Below are positions 1 to 9,812 of a stretch of DNA of 64,000 nucleotides, piece by piece. The position numbers were made by a program, and so were the translations under genes. The notes beneath the pieces are model-generated. The model worked only from the letters and a program-made list of their open reading frames with translations. It was not told the DNA's origin and did no database searches. The stretch is from Rhodococcus sp. Leaf247. GTDB lineage: Bacteria; Actinomycetota; Actinomycetes; Mycobacteriales; Mycobacteriaceae. Each line of letters opens with the position of its first letter. The first letter of the stretch is position 1. The DNA lies in the NCBI RefSeq assembly GCF_001426185.1, contig NZ_LMRP01000001.1, forward strand, positions 846,765-910,764. The letters are read 5' to 3'.

Positions 1-268
1 CGTTGACGACGACGCGGTCGATGCCGCCGAGGTCCGCGCGGAGCGATGCGATGCCGTCCACCACCGACTCGTGGTCGGTCACGTCCATGGCTGCCACGGC
101 CACCACGATGCCCGGGTTGGCGGCGACCAGTTCGGCGCGCAAGCTCTCCAACCTGTCCGTCCGGCGCGCGCACAACCCGACGTCGCGGCCCAGGGCGGCG
201 AACCGGCGCGCCATCTCTTCGCCGAGACCGGAACTCGCTCCGGTGATCACGATCTTCTGTCTCCCCAT
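1..268 (-). CDS. SDR family oxidoreductase, N-terminal part (runs off the left edge)
   Basis: Only about 89 N-terminal residues are in the window. The reverse strand reads MGRQKIVITGASSGLGEEMA, with the TGxxxGxG cofactor loop of classical short-chain dehydrogenases (TGASSGLG at residues 9-16), then an ARR segment typical of NADP-preferring enzymes and a DVTD acidic loop near residue 63. The family reduces or oxidises carbonyl/alcohol groups with NAD(P)(H); the substrate cannot be told. The chosen start is the ATG at 266-268. It is divergent from the flavin oxidoreductase starting at 296, leaving only 27 bases between them. Family call is firm; specific function unknown. Confidence 0.85.
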   Translation of the reverse strand, partial: MGRQKIVITGASSGLGEEMARRFAALGRDVGLCARRTDRLESLRAELVAANPGIVVAVAAMDVTDHESVVDGIASLRADLGGIDRVVVN

Positions 269-295
269 TCCGCACACCCTAATCCCGGAGGAACA

Positions 296-1735
296 GTGAC
301 CCATCCGAACATCGACGAGTACGACGTCATCGTCATCGGGGGCGGTCCCGTCGGCGAGAACGCCGCGCAGTACGCCATTCAGGGAAGCGATCGCACGGCG
401 GTGATCGTCGAGCACGAACTGATCGGCGGGGAGTGCTCGTACTGGGCGTGCATGCCCAGCAAGGCGCTGCTGCTGCCGGAATCGGTCCTCAACCAGGCTC
501 GGTCGATGCCCGGTGTCCGCGAACTCGTCGGCGATTCGTCCCTGGACGTCGATGCCGTCCTCGCGCGACGGGAGAGCTACACCCACTCTCTGGACGACTC
601 CTCGCAGGCGCACTGGGCCGAGACCGCCGGAATCGACGTCGTGCGTGGCCACGGCCGACTGTCCGGCGAGAAGCAGGTGAGCGTGGGCGACCGGACTCTG
701 CGTGCCCGTCACGCGGTGGTCGTGGCGACGGGTACGACGGCGACCGTGCCGCCCATTCCCGGACTGCGCGAAGCCCTTCCGTGGACGTCTCGCGATGCGA
801 CCAATCTGCACGAGGTGCCGGAACGCATCATCGTCATCGGCGGCGGCGTCGTCGCGTGCGAGGCCACGACCTGGCTGCTCGCGCTCGGGGCCCAGGTGAC
901 CATGATCGTCCGCGGCACGTCCCTGCTCGCCGGGTCGGAGCCGTTCGCCGGCACGGCGGTCGCCGACGCCCTGACCGCGGCGGGTGCGCGCATCCTCTTC
1001 GAATCGCAGGTGTCCACGGTGTCGCGACCCGATGCGAGCGATACCGGATACGGCCGTATCCACGGGGGTCCGGCCTCGGTGACCGTCGGTGACGACACCC
1101 TCGAGGTGGACGAGATCCTGGTCGCCGCCGGTCGTCGTCCCGCGACGAGGGACCTGGGACTGGACATCCTGCCGGGCGGACCGACACCCGGTGAATCCAT
1201 CACCGTCGACGACCACCTGAGCGCGGTCGACGAGTGGCTGTACGCCGTCGGCGACGTCAACGGACGCGCTCTGCTGACCCACATGGGCAAGTACCAGGGC
1301 CGCATCTGCGGCGACGTCATCGCGGCGCGCGCCGAGGGACGACCGTTGGACGGCACCCGGTTCCTCGCCCTCGCCGACCACGGTCAGGTGCCGCAGGTCG
1401 TGTTCACGACACCCGAGGTGGCGTCGGTCGGACTGACCGAGAAGCAAGCACGAGCCGCGAAGATCGCCGTTCGCGTCGTCGCGATGGACATCGCGGTCGC
1501 CGGCAGCTCGTTGCGTCAGGACGACTTCGCCGGGCGCGCCTCGATGGTGCTCGACACGTCACGGAACGTGATCGTCGGATTCACCCTCGTCGGACAGGGT
1601 GTGTCTGAACTACTGCACGCGGCCACCATCGCGGTGGTCGGGGCCGTCCCGCTCGATACCCTGTGGCACGCGGTCCCGTCGTATCCGACGATGAGCGAGG
1701 TGTGGCTCCGACTGCTCGAGGCTGCCAGGGACTAG
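296..1735 (+). CDS. FAD/NAD(P)-dependent disulfide oxidoreductase (lipoamide dehydrogenase / mercuric reductase family)
   Basis: 479 residues. GTG start at 296 chosen because GGAGGAA lies six bases upstream. Order of domains: FAD Rossmann motif GGGPVGENAA (residues 15-24), redox-active CxxxxC in GGECSYWACMPSK (Cys47, Cys52), central NAD(P) Rossmann motif IGGGVVACE, FAD-binding AVGDVNG, and a C-terminal dimerisation domain. The C-terminal active-site segment reads SYPTMSE: where lipoamide dehydrogenases have the His of HPTLSE there is Tyr, as in mercuric-reductase-like members. There is no N-terminal metal-binding domain and no pyruvate or oxoglutarate dehydrogenase gene beside it. Probably a soluble NAD(P)H-using reductase of unknown substrate. 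Its stop overlaps that of the convergent MOSC gene within one CTAG. Confidence 0.85.
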   Translation: MTHPNIDEYDVIVIGGGPVGENAAQYAIQGSDRTAVIVEHELIGGECSYWACMPSKALLLPESVLNQARSMPGVRELVGDSSLDVDAVLARRESYTHSLDDSSQAHWAETAGIDVVRGHGRLSGEKQVSVGDRTLRARHAVVVATGTTATVPPIPGLREALPWTSRDATNLHEVPERIIVIGGGVVACEATTWLLALGAQVTMIVRGTSLLAGSEPFAGTAVADALTAAGARILFESQVSTVSRPDASDTGYGRIHGGPASVTVGDDTLEVDEILVAAGRRPATRDLGLDILPGGPTPGESITVDDHLSAVDEWLYAVGDVNGRALLTHMGKYQGRICGDVIAARAEGRPLDGTRFLALADHGQVPQVVFTTPEVASVGLTEKQARAAKIAVRVVAMDIAVAGSSLRQDDFAGRASMVLDTSRNVIVGFTLVGQGVSELLHAATIAVVGAVPLDTLWHAVPSYPTMSEVWLRLLEAARD

Positions 1736-2310
1736 TCACGAATCGGTTGGGCACGCCGCACGGAGTCCGCGGCACGGGAGGCGTCGAGAGGCACCGGTGA
1801 GATCACGACACCGGTGCCGACGCGCAGCGTCCCCGAACTGACCGGTTCGGTGCGCAGACCGCCGCGGCCGATCAGAGCTTTCCGCATACCGTCGACGACC
1901 ATGCGGTCCATCCACGCGCACGGGTGGGCGGGCCGCCCACCGCGCAGCAGCACCGGCCCGTCCCCGGTGTCGATGACGAACTCCTCGCCGCGGAGCGGGT
2001 CGAGTTCGAGACCCCGCACGACGACGTTGCGACGCGCGACCGAGATGTCCCCGTCCCAGGGTTCACCGTCGGCGACCGCCTGGTGCAGCGCTGCGTCCCA
2101 GGCCTCGGCGGCGAGGAACGTGATCGCCGCCTCGGTGTGCGCCTTGACGCCGAAGAACCGGTCGCCCCGGATGCCCTTTCCGGTCACCACGTCGATGGAC
2201 GACGGCATCCGCGTGGATACGTCGGCGGGGCCGTCCTTGCTACGACCGAAATATGCATGTGACGGCGACACGAGAAGCTGCACTATCTCGATGGGATAGG
2301 TGAAGGTCAT
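1732..2310 (-). CDS. MOSC domain-containing protein
   Basis: 192 residues. The MOSC fold (molybdenum cofactor sulfurase C-terminal domain) is recognised from GDRFFGVKAH in the first third, an NVVVRGLELDPLRGE segment in the middle and the conserved cysteine in HPCAWMDRM near residue 140. Stand-alone MOSC proteins are thought to carry or transfer sulfur or bind Mo-cofactor; several resemble YiiM. The start at the ATG at 2308-2310 fits the family; a longer open frame to 2439 would overlap the divergent esterase. A TAGCCT box ten bases before the start could be its -10. Substrate unknown. Confidence 0.85.
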   Translation of the reverse strand: MTFTYPIEIVQLLVSPSHAYFGRSKDGPADVSTRMPSSIDVVTGKGIRGDRFFGVKAHTEAAITFLAAEAWDAALHQAVADGEPWDGDISVARRNVVVRGLELDPLRGEEFVIDTGDGPVLLRGGRPAHPCAWMDRMVVDGMRKALIGRGGLRTEPVSSGTLRVGTGVVISPVPLDASRAADSVRRAQPIRD

Positions 2311-2338
2311 TGTGCCGTCGAGGCTAATGGACCGTCCG

Positions 2339-2344
2339 TATAGT
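2339..2344 (+). promoter_or_regulatory. -10 box (TATAGT) for the carboxylesterase, probably leaderless
   Basis: TATAGT ends eight bases before the ATG at 2353, so transcription should begin at or next to the start codon. No convincing -35 is visible. The 42-bp gap also holds the opposing promoter of the MOSC gene. Confidence 0.5.
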
Positions 2345-2352
2345 CCTTCCGC

Positions 2353-3921
2353 ATGGGGCAGGGAGAACAGAACACCGATACCGAGATCACGACGTCCGAC
2401 GGGCGGGTCCGCGGATTCGTCCGGCGGGGCATCGCGCAATGGCGGGGCATCCCGTACGCGCAGCCGCCGGTCGGGCCGTTGCGTCTGCGCGCGCCGCAGC
2501 CGCTGTCACCGTGGGAAGGCGTCCGCGATGCCACCTCGTGGGGTGACGCCGCCGTCCAGGACACGGCGCGCTCCCCCATCGGACCGGTGCGCGGACAGGC
2601 CAGCAGCGAGGACTGCCTGACGCTGAACGTGTGCGCACCGGCCACACCGTCCGCGACTCCGCGCGCGGTCATGGTGTTCATCCACGGTGGCGCCTACACA
2701 CTCGGGACGTCGGCGACGTCCATGTACTCGGGCACCTCCCTCGTGCGACGCGGCGACATCGTCTACGTCTCGCTCAACTACCGGCTCGGAGCGCTCGGAT
2801 ACCTGGACTTCCGTCAGTTCTCGACGCCGGAGCGGACGTTCGACAGCAACCTCGGCCTGCGGGACCAGATCGCGGCACTGCAGTGGGTCCAGCGCAACAT
2901 CGCCGCGTTCGGCGGGGATCCCGACAACGTCACCATCTTCGGCGAGTCGGCCGGCGGTAACGCGGTCACCACGCTGACCTCGATTCCCGCGACGACGGGA
3001 CTGTTCCACCGCGCCATCTCCCAGAGTTCGGCACCCGGCATGGTCGCGACGTCGGATCGGAGTGCGACGTGGGGCGCGGAGTTCGTCCGCCTCCTCGGCG
3101 CGACCCCGGCGACCGCCGCCGACACCCTGGCGACCGCCGACACCGGGGCACTGCTGAAAGCCGCGAAACGGTTGGGCGGCAAGGTCTTGCGAGAGACGCC
3201 GGGGCTGATTCCGTTCGGACCGAGCGTCGACGGCGACCTGGTGCCCGAGGCACCGCTCGAGGCGTACCGCTCCGGCGCCGCGCAGGCCGTGCCGATGATC
3301 ATCGGCAGCAACGAACACGAGGGCACCTTGTTCCCCAAGTGGCTCGACGCGCTGCCGACCGACGCCGCGCGCATCGACCGTCTGTTCGCGGACACCGACC
3401 CGTCGGCCAAGGACCGCATTCTCGCGCAGTACCCGGGATACCCGAAGGGTCTGTCCGCCATCGACTTCGGCGGAGATTTCACGTTCTGGCGGCCGTCCCT
3501 CGAGATCGCGGACGCGCACACCGAGTACGCACCCACCTACGTCTATCGATACGACTACTCCCCGCGCCTGTTCGACCTGCTGAAGCTCTACGCCACGCAC
3601 GGCTCGGAACTGTTCGCGGTGTTCGGTGTCTACCGCTCGCGGGTCGGTAAGTTCTTCTCCCTCCTGGGGGACCGAGGCGGCGCGGCCAGGGTCACGGACG
3701 AGGTTCAGCGGCAGTGGCTGGCCTTCGCCACAACCGGTGCGCCGGAAGCAGACTGGGGCCGGTACGAACTTCCGACCCGGGCGACGCGCATCTTCGACGC
3801 CACGACCCGCATGGAGAACGATCCGCTCGGCGCACGCCGCGCTGCCTGGGACGGGTACACCGGCTACGACGCCCCGTCGGCGGAGTCGTCGCAGGACTTC
3901 CGTACCGGCACGGAGCGCTAG
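2353..3921 (+). CDS. Type-B carboxylesterase (p-nitrobenzyl esterase-like)
   Basis: 522 residues, the usual length for bacterial type-B carboxylesterases of the alpha/beta-hydrolase fold. Visible landmarks: the oxyanion loop FIHGGAY, the nucleophile elbow FGESAGG with Ser199, the acid in SNEHEG (Glu323) and the catalytic His in THGSEL (His416). EDCLTLNV near residue 88 is the family's second signature. No signal peptide is seen, so it probably hydrolyses ester substrates in the cytoplasm. It stands alone between a divergent MOSC gene and a convergent glycosylase gene whose stop codon follows directly. Natural substrate unknown. Confidence 0.93.
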   Translation: MGQGEQNTDTEITTSDGRVRGFVRRGIAQWRGIPYAQPPVGPLRLRAPQPLSPWEGVRDATSWGDAAVQDTARSPIGPVRGQASSEDCLTLNVCAPATPSATPRAVMVFIHGGAYTLGTSATSMYSGTSLVRRGDIVYVSLNYRLGALGYLDFRQFSTPERTFDSNLGLRDQIAALQWVQRNIAAFGGDPDNVTIFGESAGGNAVTTLTSIPATTGLFHRAISQSSAPGMVATSDRSATWGAEFVRLLGATPATAADTLATADTGALLKAAKRLGGKVLRETPGLIPFGPSVDGDLVPEAPLEAYRSGAAQAVPMIIGSNEHEGTLFPKWLDALPTDAARIDRLFADTDPSAKDRILAQYPGYPKGLSAIDFGGDFTFWRPSLEIADAHTEYAPTYVYRYDYSPRLFDLLKLYATHGSELFAVFGVYRSRVGKFFSLLGDRGGAARVTDEVQRQWLAFATTGAPEADWGRYELPTRATRIFDATTRMENDPLGARRAAWDGYTGYDAPSAESSQDFRTGTER

Positions 3922-4788
3922 CTACTTCACCAGGCGTGACAGGCGGCGGTCGGCGAGGATGCGGCCGCCGGTCTGGCACGTCGGGCAGTACTGGAACGAC
4001 CGATCGACGTACGACACCTCGCGCACCGTGTCGCCGCAGACGGGGCACGGCATGCCGGTGCGAGCATGCACCCGCATGCCGGACCGCTTCTCGCCCTTCA
4101 GACGTGCCGCATCCTGGCCCTCGGACCGGGCGACGGCGTCGAGAAGCACGGTGCGCATGGTGTTCCACAGCATGGTCACAGACTCAGGGGTGAGCGAGGC
4201 GGTGGTGGCGAACGGTGAGAGTTTCGCGGTGTGCAGGATCTCGTCGCTGTACGCGTTGCCGATACCGGCGAGCAGCTGCTGGTCCACCAACGCTGTCTTG
4301 AGCCGAGAGCTCTTGCGCGAGAGTATCTCCGCGAATTCCGGCTCCGTGACTGCGAGCGCATCAGGGCCCAGACGGGCTATGCCGGGCACCTCCTGCGGGT
4401 CCCGCACCACCCATACCGCAAGCCGTTTGCGTGTGCCGGCCTCGGTGAGGTCGAACGCCGGCGTGAGTCCCTCCGGCGTGAACAGATGGACGCGGAGTGC
4501 AAGCGGACCCTTGCCCGGCTTCGGGGGTGCCGACGACGGTTTGTCGGCCCAGCGAAGCCATCCGCCGCGGGAGAGGTGCGTGATCAGCCAGAGCCCACCG
4601 GCTTCGATGCCGAGGTGCTTGCCGAATCGGGCGGCCGCGGTGATGTCCTTGCCCTGCATGTCCGTCACCGGCGGATCGAACGTTTTCAGCACACTCAGTG
4701 CGGCGACGTCGATACGTCCGATCACCGCTCCCAGCGCATGCTCACGCAGGAAGCCCGCGAGAGCCTCGACCTCGGGTAATTCCGGCAC
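3922..4788 (-). CDS. Fpg/Nei family DNA glycosylase/AP lyase
   Basis: 288 residues starting at GTG (4786-4788). The mature N-terminus PELPEVE carries the catalytic Pro (Schiff-base nucleophile) and Glu of formamidopyrimidine-DNA glycosylases; Lys57 in RFGKHL matches the conserved lysine. A helix-two-turn-helix region with GIGNAYSDEIL follows, and the C-terminus holds a zinc finger, CPVC and CPTC. The family removes oxidised purines or pyrimidines and cuts the abasic site. It differs enough from canonical MutM (for example in the middle segment with PPKPGKGPLALRV) that it is likely a paralogue. A TAGGCT box six bases before the start suggests a leaderless mRNA. Confidence 0.9.
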   Translation of the reverse strand: MPELPEVEALAGFLREHALGAVIGRIDVAALSVLKTFDPPVTDMQGKDITAAARFGKHLGIEAGGLWLITHLSRGGWLRWADKPSSAPPKPGKGPLALRVHLFTPEGLTPAFDLTEAGTRKRLAVWVVRDPQEVPGIARLGPDALAVTEPEFAEILSRKSSRLKTALVDQQLLAGIGNAYSDEILHTAKLSPFATTASLTPESVTMLWNTMRTVLLDAVARSEGQDAARLKGEKRSGMRVHARTGMPCPVCGDTVREVSYVDRSFQYCPTCQTGGRILADRRLSRLVK

Positions 4789-4794
4789 TCCTCG

Positions 4795-4800
4795 AGCCTA
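4795..4800 (-). promoter_or_regulatory. -10 box (TAGGCT) for the Fpg-like gene
   Basis: On the minus strand TAGGCT is followed by six bases and the GTG start. The six bases contain GAGGA, which is too near the start to be a normal ribosome site, so leaderless initiation is the better reading. Confidence 0.45.
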
Positions 4801-4808
4801 ATCGGAAG

Positions 4809-5555
4809 TCACGGTCGATGGACGAGATAGGTGTCCATCACCCACCCGGTGCGTTCTCGGAGGGCCGCTCGTCGCTCCACGATCTCGTCGCTCACCTCGT
4901 CGACCGGGCCTGCCAGGATCACCTCGTCGGGCGTCCCCAGGTTCGCGCCCCACCAGACGTGCCAGCCGGGCAGAGACCGGAAGCTGCAGTCGGAGTCCAG
5001 CATGACCACGGCCGCGCCGACTCCGTCGGGAAGGCCGGACTCGCGCAGCTGGCGACCCGTGGTGGTCAGCACCGGCTCGCCGATCCTGTTCAGCACGATG
5101 CGGTGCGCGGCGGCGAGCGCGGACGGGCTGGTCACGCCGGGAACGACGGACACCTCGAACGGCTCGTCCAGGACCGCGCGGACCCGTTCGACGACGCGCA
5201 GGGTGCTGTCGTAGAGCGACGGGTCGCCCCACACCAGCATCGCTCCCACCGAGTCGGCCGGCTCCGCCGCGATCAGGTCGGCCAGCATCCGCGCGCGCAG
5301 GTCGTGCCAGGTGTCCACCGCGCCGTCGTAGTCGGCGGGGGTGCGGTCTCGCGGCGGATCGGTGAACTCGACGATCCGATGCTCACGCGTGACGTGCTCG
5401 GCGAGAATACGGGTGCGGACGTCGACGAGCTCCTGCTTCTGCGCGCCCTTGTCGATGACGAAGAAGACGTCGACGGTGTTCATCACCTTGATCGCCGCGA
5501 CGGTCACCTGGTCGGGATCACCCGCGCCGATACCGATCACGTGCATGGTCTTCAT
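4809..5555 (-). CDS. cobF: Precorrin-6A synthase (deacetylating), CobF
   Basis: 248 residues. The N-terminus HVIGIGAGDPDQVT is the tetrapyrrole methylase (SAM-binding) motif, and WGDPSLYDST and VVPGVTSP are further landmarks; the long insert rich in acidic residues and the C-terminal WWGANLGTPDE segment match CobF. CobF methylates precorrin-5 at C-1 with loss of acetate in aerobic cobalamin synthesis. It stands alone here; no other cob gene lies in the window and I see no cobalamin riboswitch upstream. It is divergent from thyA with only 23 bases between the start codons. Assignment is strong. Confidence 0.9.
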   Translation of the reverse strand: MKTMHVIGIGAGDPDQVTVAAIKVMNTVDVFFVIDKGAQKQELVDVRTRILAEHVTREHRIVEFTDPPRDRTPADYDGAVDTWHDLRARMLADLIAAEPADSVGAMLVWGDPSLYDSTLRVVERVRAVLDEPFEVSVVPGVTSPSALAAAHRIVLNRIGEPVLTTTGRQLRESGLPDGVGAAVVMLDSDCSFRSLPGWHVWWGANLGTPDEVILAGPVDEVSDEIVERRAALRERTGWVMDTYLVHRP

Positions 5556-5562
5556 CTTCCTG

Positions 5563-5572
5563 AGCCTAAGGT
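5563..5572. promoter_or_regulatory. Back-to-back -10 boxes for cobF and thyA
   Basis: AGCCTAAGGT contains TAAGGT on the plus strand (5567-5572), six bases before the thyA ATG, and TAGGCT on the minus strand (5563-5568), seven bases before the cobF ATG. The two share the central TA. Both layouts imply leaderless mRNAs. Any -35 elements would have to lie inside the opposite gene. Confidence 0.5.
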
Positions 5573-5578
5573 GTAGCC

Positions 5579-6855
<1,277 letters not shown>

Positions 6856-6884
6856 ATCACCCGCGCAGCACCGTCCTCGTGCCG

Positions 6885-6890
6885 GATAAT
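6885..6890 (+). promoter_or_regulatory. -10 box (GATAAT) for the cupin gene
   Basis: GATAAT lies eight bases before the ATG at 6899, again a leaderless layout. It gives the cupin its own promoter after the thyA-dfrA pair. Confidence 0.4.
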
Positions 6891-6898
6891 CCAGCACC

Positions 6899-7225
6899 AT
6901 GGACAAGAAATCGCTGACAGCTCTCGCCCGGCAACAGCTGAAGTTGGCGAAGACCGCGTCCAGCGGGCGCAGCTCGCACACCGTCTACGGCGGACACCAG
7001 CGAAGCCTGCGCCAGACCGTCGTGGGGCTGGCCGCCGGCAATTCCCTCGCCGAGCACGACCTCAACGGCGAGTCGACGGTGCTGGTCCTCAGCGGTCAGC
7101 TCCAGCTGGTCAGTGGCGACCGCAGCTGGAAGGGTTCCGCCGGTGACCTCCTGGTCGTCCCCGACGCCCGCCACAGTGTGGAGGCCGTCGAGGACGTCGC
7201 CTTTCTGCTCACCGTCGCGATGTGA
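6899..7225 (+). CDS. Small cupin-domain protein
   Basis: 108 residues. After a basic N-terminus (residues 1-25) a single small beta-barrel can be traced: GNSLAEHDLNGESTVLVLSGQ is the first cupin motif (with His53) and GDLLVVPDARHSVEA the second (with His92). Small cupins of this kind often bind a metal ion and act as sensors or stress proteins; the reaction is not known. It lies 43 bases after dfrA and ends three bases before the convergent desaturase stop. Only a family-level call is possible. Confidence 0.75.
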   Translation: MDKKSLTALARQQLKLAKTASSGRSSHTVYGGHQRSLRQTVVGLAAGNSLAEHDLNGESTVLVLSGQLQLVSGDRSWKGSAGDLLVVPDARHSVEAVEDVAFLLTVAM

Positions 7226-7228
7226 GCC

Positions 7229-8182
7229 TCAGACGCTGAGGACCTCTCCGCGTTCACGCTCGCGGGCGAGTGCGCGGTCGCGGGACTCCTCGAAGCGAAC
7301 GGCCTGCTTCTCGAGGTCCCCGAGGTAGTCGGCCACCAGTTCGCGCAGCTTCTCCCCCTCGGCGCCGAAGTCGGTGCGCTCGAAGATGTTCCACTTGCGC
7401 AGAATCGGCATGATGACCTCGTCCAGATGCTGACGCAGGTCGTAGATGCCGTACTTGGCGATCAGCACAGCATTGCGTCGGAAATCGGGTTGGTTCAGTC
7501 CCGGCATCTGGAAGTTCATGACGACGTCGGCGATGGCCTTCATCGTCTGATCCGGCGCCAGGTCGATCGCGGCCGAGCACATGTTCCGGTAGAAGATCAT
7601 GTGCAGGTTCTCGTCCGCGGCGATACGCGCCAACAGCGCGTCGGCGATGGGGTCGTTGCAGGCCTTGCCGGTGTTGCGGTGCGACACGCGCGTCGCCAAT
7701 TCCTGGAAGGTCACGTACGCGACGCCGTGCAGGAGGTTGGCCCCCTCCATCGGCGAGTCGATGCCGACCGTCATGTGTTCCATGCGGGCCTGCTCGAGCG
7801 CGACGGGGTCGACGCTGCGGGTGACGACGAGGTAGTCGCGCATCGCGATGCCGTGTCGGTTCTCCTCGGCGGTCCACCGGCCGACCCACGTTCCCCAGGC
7901 ACCGTCCATCGAGAAGTTCTCGGCGAGCCCGCGGTGGTAGGACGGCAGGTTGTCCTCGGTGAGGAGGTTGGTCACCATGGCGGCCTTGGCCACCTTGGAC
8001 AGGGTGGACTGCTCCGGTGACCAGTCCTGGCCCCCGAGCATGGCGAAGTTCTTGCCGTCGCTCCACGGGATGTAATCGTGAGGATTCCACGGTTTCGCGA
8101 GGTCGAGGTGACGTTCGAGATTGGCTTCCGCTACCGGCTGCAGCTCGCGCAACAACTCGATCTGAGACAACGCCTGTGGCAT
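7229..8182 (-). CDS. Acyl-ACP desaturase (DesA family)
   Basis: 317 residues. A soluble di-iron desaturase that would put a cis double bond into acyl-ACP, using ferredoxin and oxygen. The two iron-binding motifs are visible: EENRHG near residue 107 and DENLHM near residue 194, with additional ligands in TEDNLPSYH. Plant-type stearoyl-ACP desaturases and mycobacterial DesA1/DesA2 share this layout. The start at the ATG 8180-8182 follows GGGGGTAACTC. It is divergent from the PucR regulator across a 329-bp gap. Which DesA paralogue it matches cannot be settled by eye. Confidence 0.9.
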   Translation of the reverse strand: MPQALSQIELLRELQPVAEANLERHLDLAKPWNPHDYIPWSDGKNFAMLGGQDWSPEQSTLSKVAKAAMVTNLLTEDNLPSYHRGLAENFSMDGAWGTWVGRWTAEENRHGIAMRDYLVVTRSVDPVALEQARMEHMTVGIDSPMEGANLLHGVAYVTFQELATRVSHRNTGKACNDPIADALLARIAADENLHMIFYRNMCSAAIDLAPDQTMKAIADVVMNFQMPGLNQPDFRRNAVLIAKYGIYDLRQHLDEVIMPILRKWNIFERTDFGAEGEKLRELVADYLGDLEKQAVRFEESRDRALARERERGEVLSV

Positions 8183-8511
8183 GAGTTACCCCCGTGAACC
8201 TTGATGTTTCGTGACTATCGGACGCCCTGGCCGGACGTCGCTCACCGACGCTAGGACCGTCCGGCGAGCAGCGCCCCACCCTTGCGCCGATGTTGGGAAC
8301 ATTCGTAGGAGCCCCCCGAAGGCTCTGGATCCGATCACAGCAGTGTCCCGAATCGCGGCATGAAACTACACATATAAACTTTTATTGCCCTACAATCTGT
8401 ACTCACGCCCCGTTTTGCGCGAGTGATGAGCCTCTCCAGCAGGTATGTGCGAGAGAAACCGACATACGTCACGATGTGGCCAACGGATCGCCGACCGGAA
8501 GGAACAAGCAC
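8183..8511. other. 329-bp intergenic region between desaturase and PucR gene
   Basis: No convincing gene is seen; one frame is open through the right part but lacks family sequence before the GTG at 8512. The right half is unusually AT-rich for this window (around 8365-8395) and includes a TACAAT box at 8391-8396. A short inverted repeat GAGCC-N7-GGCTC lies near 8310-8326. Confidence 0.5.
8391..8396 (+). promoter_or_regulatory. Possible -10 box (TACAAT) for the PucR-type regulator
   Basis: TACAAT is one base from the consensus and lies in an AT-rich patch 115 bases before the regulator's GTG start. No good -35 at the right spacing is visible. A 5' leader of about 110 bases would follow. Confidence 0.35.
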
Positions 8512-9759
8512 GTGAGTGTCGAGAACACGCAGCCGTCCCAGGCTGCTGCGATGGAGAAGAGCACCAGCGGACTCTTGGTGGCCGGGCGTCCCGCCGGGTC
8601 CGCACGAGATCTCGAGAACGTCGCACGACGGACCGTCGGGCCGGCGTCACGGGCATCTTCCCTGAGTGCCAGCCTACGGTCCGATGTCACCGAATTGACC
8701 GTCACCTGCCTGTCCATGGCGGTCGGTGTCGGAGGCGACTCCACCACGGCATCCGACGCCGACATCGCCGAGCTCGGCGGCCGTGCAGCACAGTGGGCGC
8801 GCGAGGGCGTACCGCTCCGCGCTGTTCTCGGCGTCTACCACGAGGGCATCCAGATGGGCTGGGACCTGGTGTCCGAGCGTGCATCCAGCGGCGGGGCCGC
8901 GCACCTCACCAAGGTCGCCAAGGCCTTCGTCGGTCTGTCCGAGCGCATCTCGACAGCAGCGTCGTCCAGCTACGTCGACGAGCTGCAGGCAGTCGCCAGC
9001 GAGCACCACACCGCCGCGCACACCGTCGTCACGGCGCTTCTGAGTGGACACAACGCGCGGTCGGTGGCTCGACAGTCGGGCATCGAACTCGCCGACTCCT
9101 TCACCGTGCTCGCCGTCTCCATCGCCGCTCACCCCGACGAGAGCAACCCGGCGCTCCCCCGCGCCGTCACCGCTCGCCGCAAGCTGCGTCGCGTGCAGGC
9201 CGAACTCGCCATCGTGTGCGACCGGTCCCCGCTGTCGATGCTGTCCGCCGAGGGCGGCACCATCCTCGTTCCCGGTGAACGTGACGACGAATGGGTGGCC
9301 ACCCTGGTCGAGCGGATGTCCGCCGCCGCCGAGACCGCCGTCACCGCCACCGTCGCCACCAGCTCGGTCAACGATGTTCCCTCCGCCTCCGACCAGGTGC
9401 ACGAGCTTCTCGACCTCGCTCAGCAGCTGCGCCGCCCCGCCGGCGTCTACCGCATGACGGATCTGGTGCTCGAGTACCAGCTCACGCGTCCCGGCCCCGG
9501 CCGCGCCTACCTCTCGCGCGTCCTGATCCCGCTGGACAACTCGCCCGAGCTGCTCGAAACTCTCGAGATCCACATCAACCACGATCTGAACCGCCAGCGG
9601 TCGGCGCGTCAGCTGCACCTGCACACCAACACCGTCGACTACCGCCTCAAGCGGATCGCGCACCTCACCGGCTTCGACCCCACCCGGCCGTCGGGAATGC
9701 GCCATCTGCAGGCCGCTCTGGTCGCCCGCAAGTTGGAAGCGATCTCGCCGAGCGCCTGA
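8512..9759 (+). CDS. PucR/CdaR-type helix-turn-helix regulator
   Basis: 415 residues from the GTG at 8512, chosen because GGAAGGA precedes it by a normal distance and the longer frame has no family sequence. The N-terminal third is a helical sensor-like region; the centre is a GGDEF-like degenerate segment found in CdaR proteins; the C-terminus (LNRQRSARQLHLHTNTVDYR onward) is the PucR_C HTH. Such regulators often control nearby catabolic or transport genes. The divergent desaturase gene across the 329-bp gap is the natural candidate target, though this is only inferred from position. Confidence 0.85.
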   Translation: MSVENTQPSQAAAMEKSTSGLLVAGRPAGSARDLENVARRTVGPASRASSLSASLRSDVTELTVTCLSMAVGVGGDSTTASDADIAELGGRAAQWAREGVPLRAVLGVYHEGIQMGWDLVSERASSGGAAHLTKVAKAFVGLSERISTAASSSYVDELQAVASEHHTAAHTVVTALLSGHNARSVARQSGIELADSFTVLAVSIAAHPDESNPALPRAVTARRKLRRVQAELAIVCDRSPLSMLSAEGGTILVPGERDDEWVATLVERMSAAAETAVTATVATSSVNDVPSASDQVHELLDLAQQLRRPAGVYRMTDLVLEYQLTRPGPGRAYLSRVLIPLDNSPELLETLEIHINHDLNRQRSARQLHLHTNTVDYRLKRIAHLTGFDPTRPSGMRHLQAALVARKLEAISPSA

Positions 9760-9812
9760 CAGTCATGTGGACCCGGTAGAGTGCTGTGCGTCAGCCGGTA
9801 CTCGCCGGGTCG

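Noticed and set aside
5556..5578. Cobalamin riboswitch before cobF
   Set aside because: The gap to the next gene is 23 bases, far too short, and no B12-box-like sequence is present.
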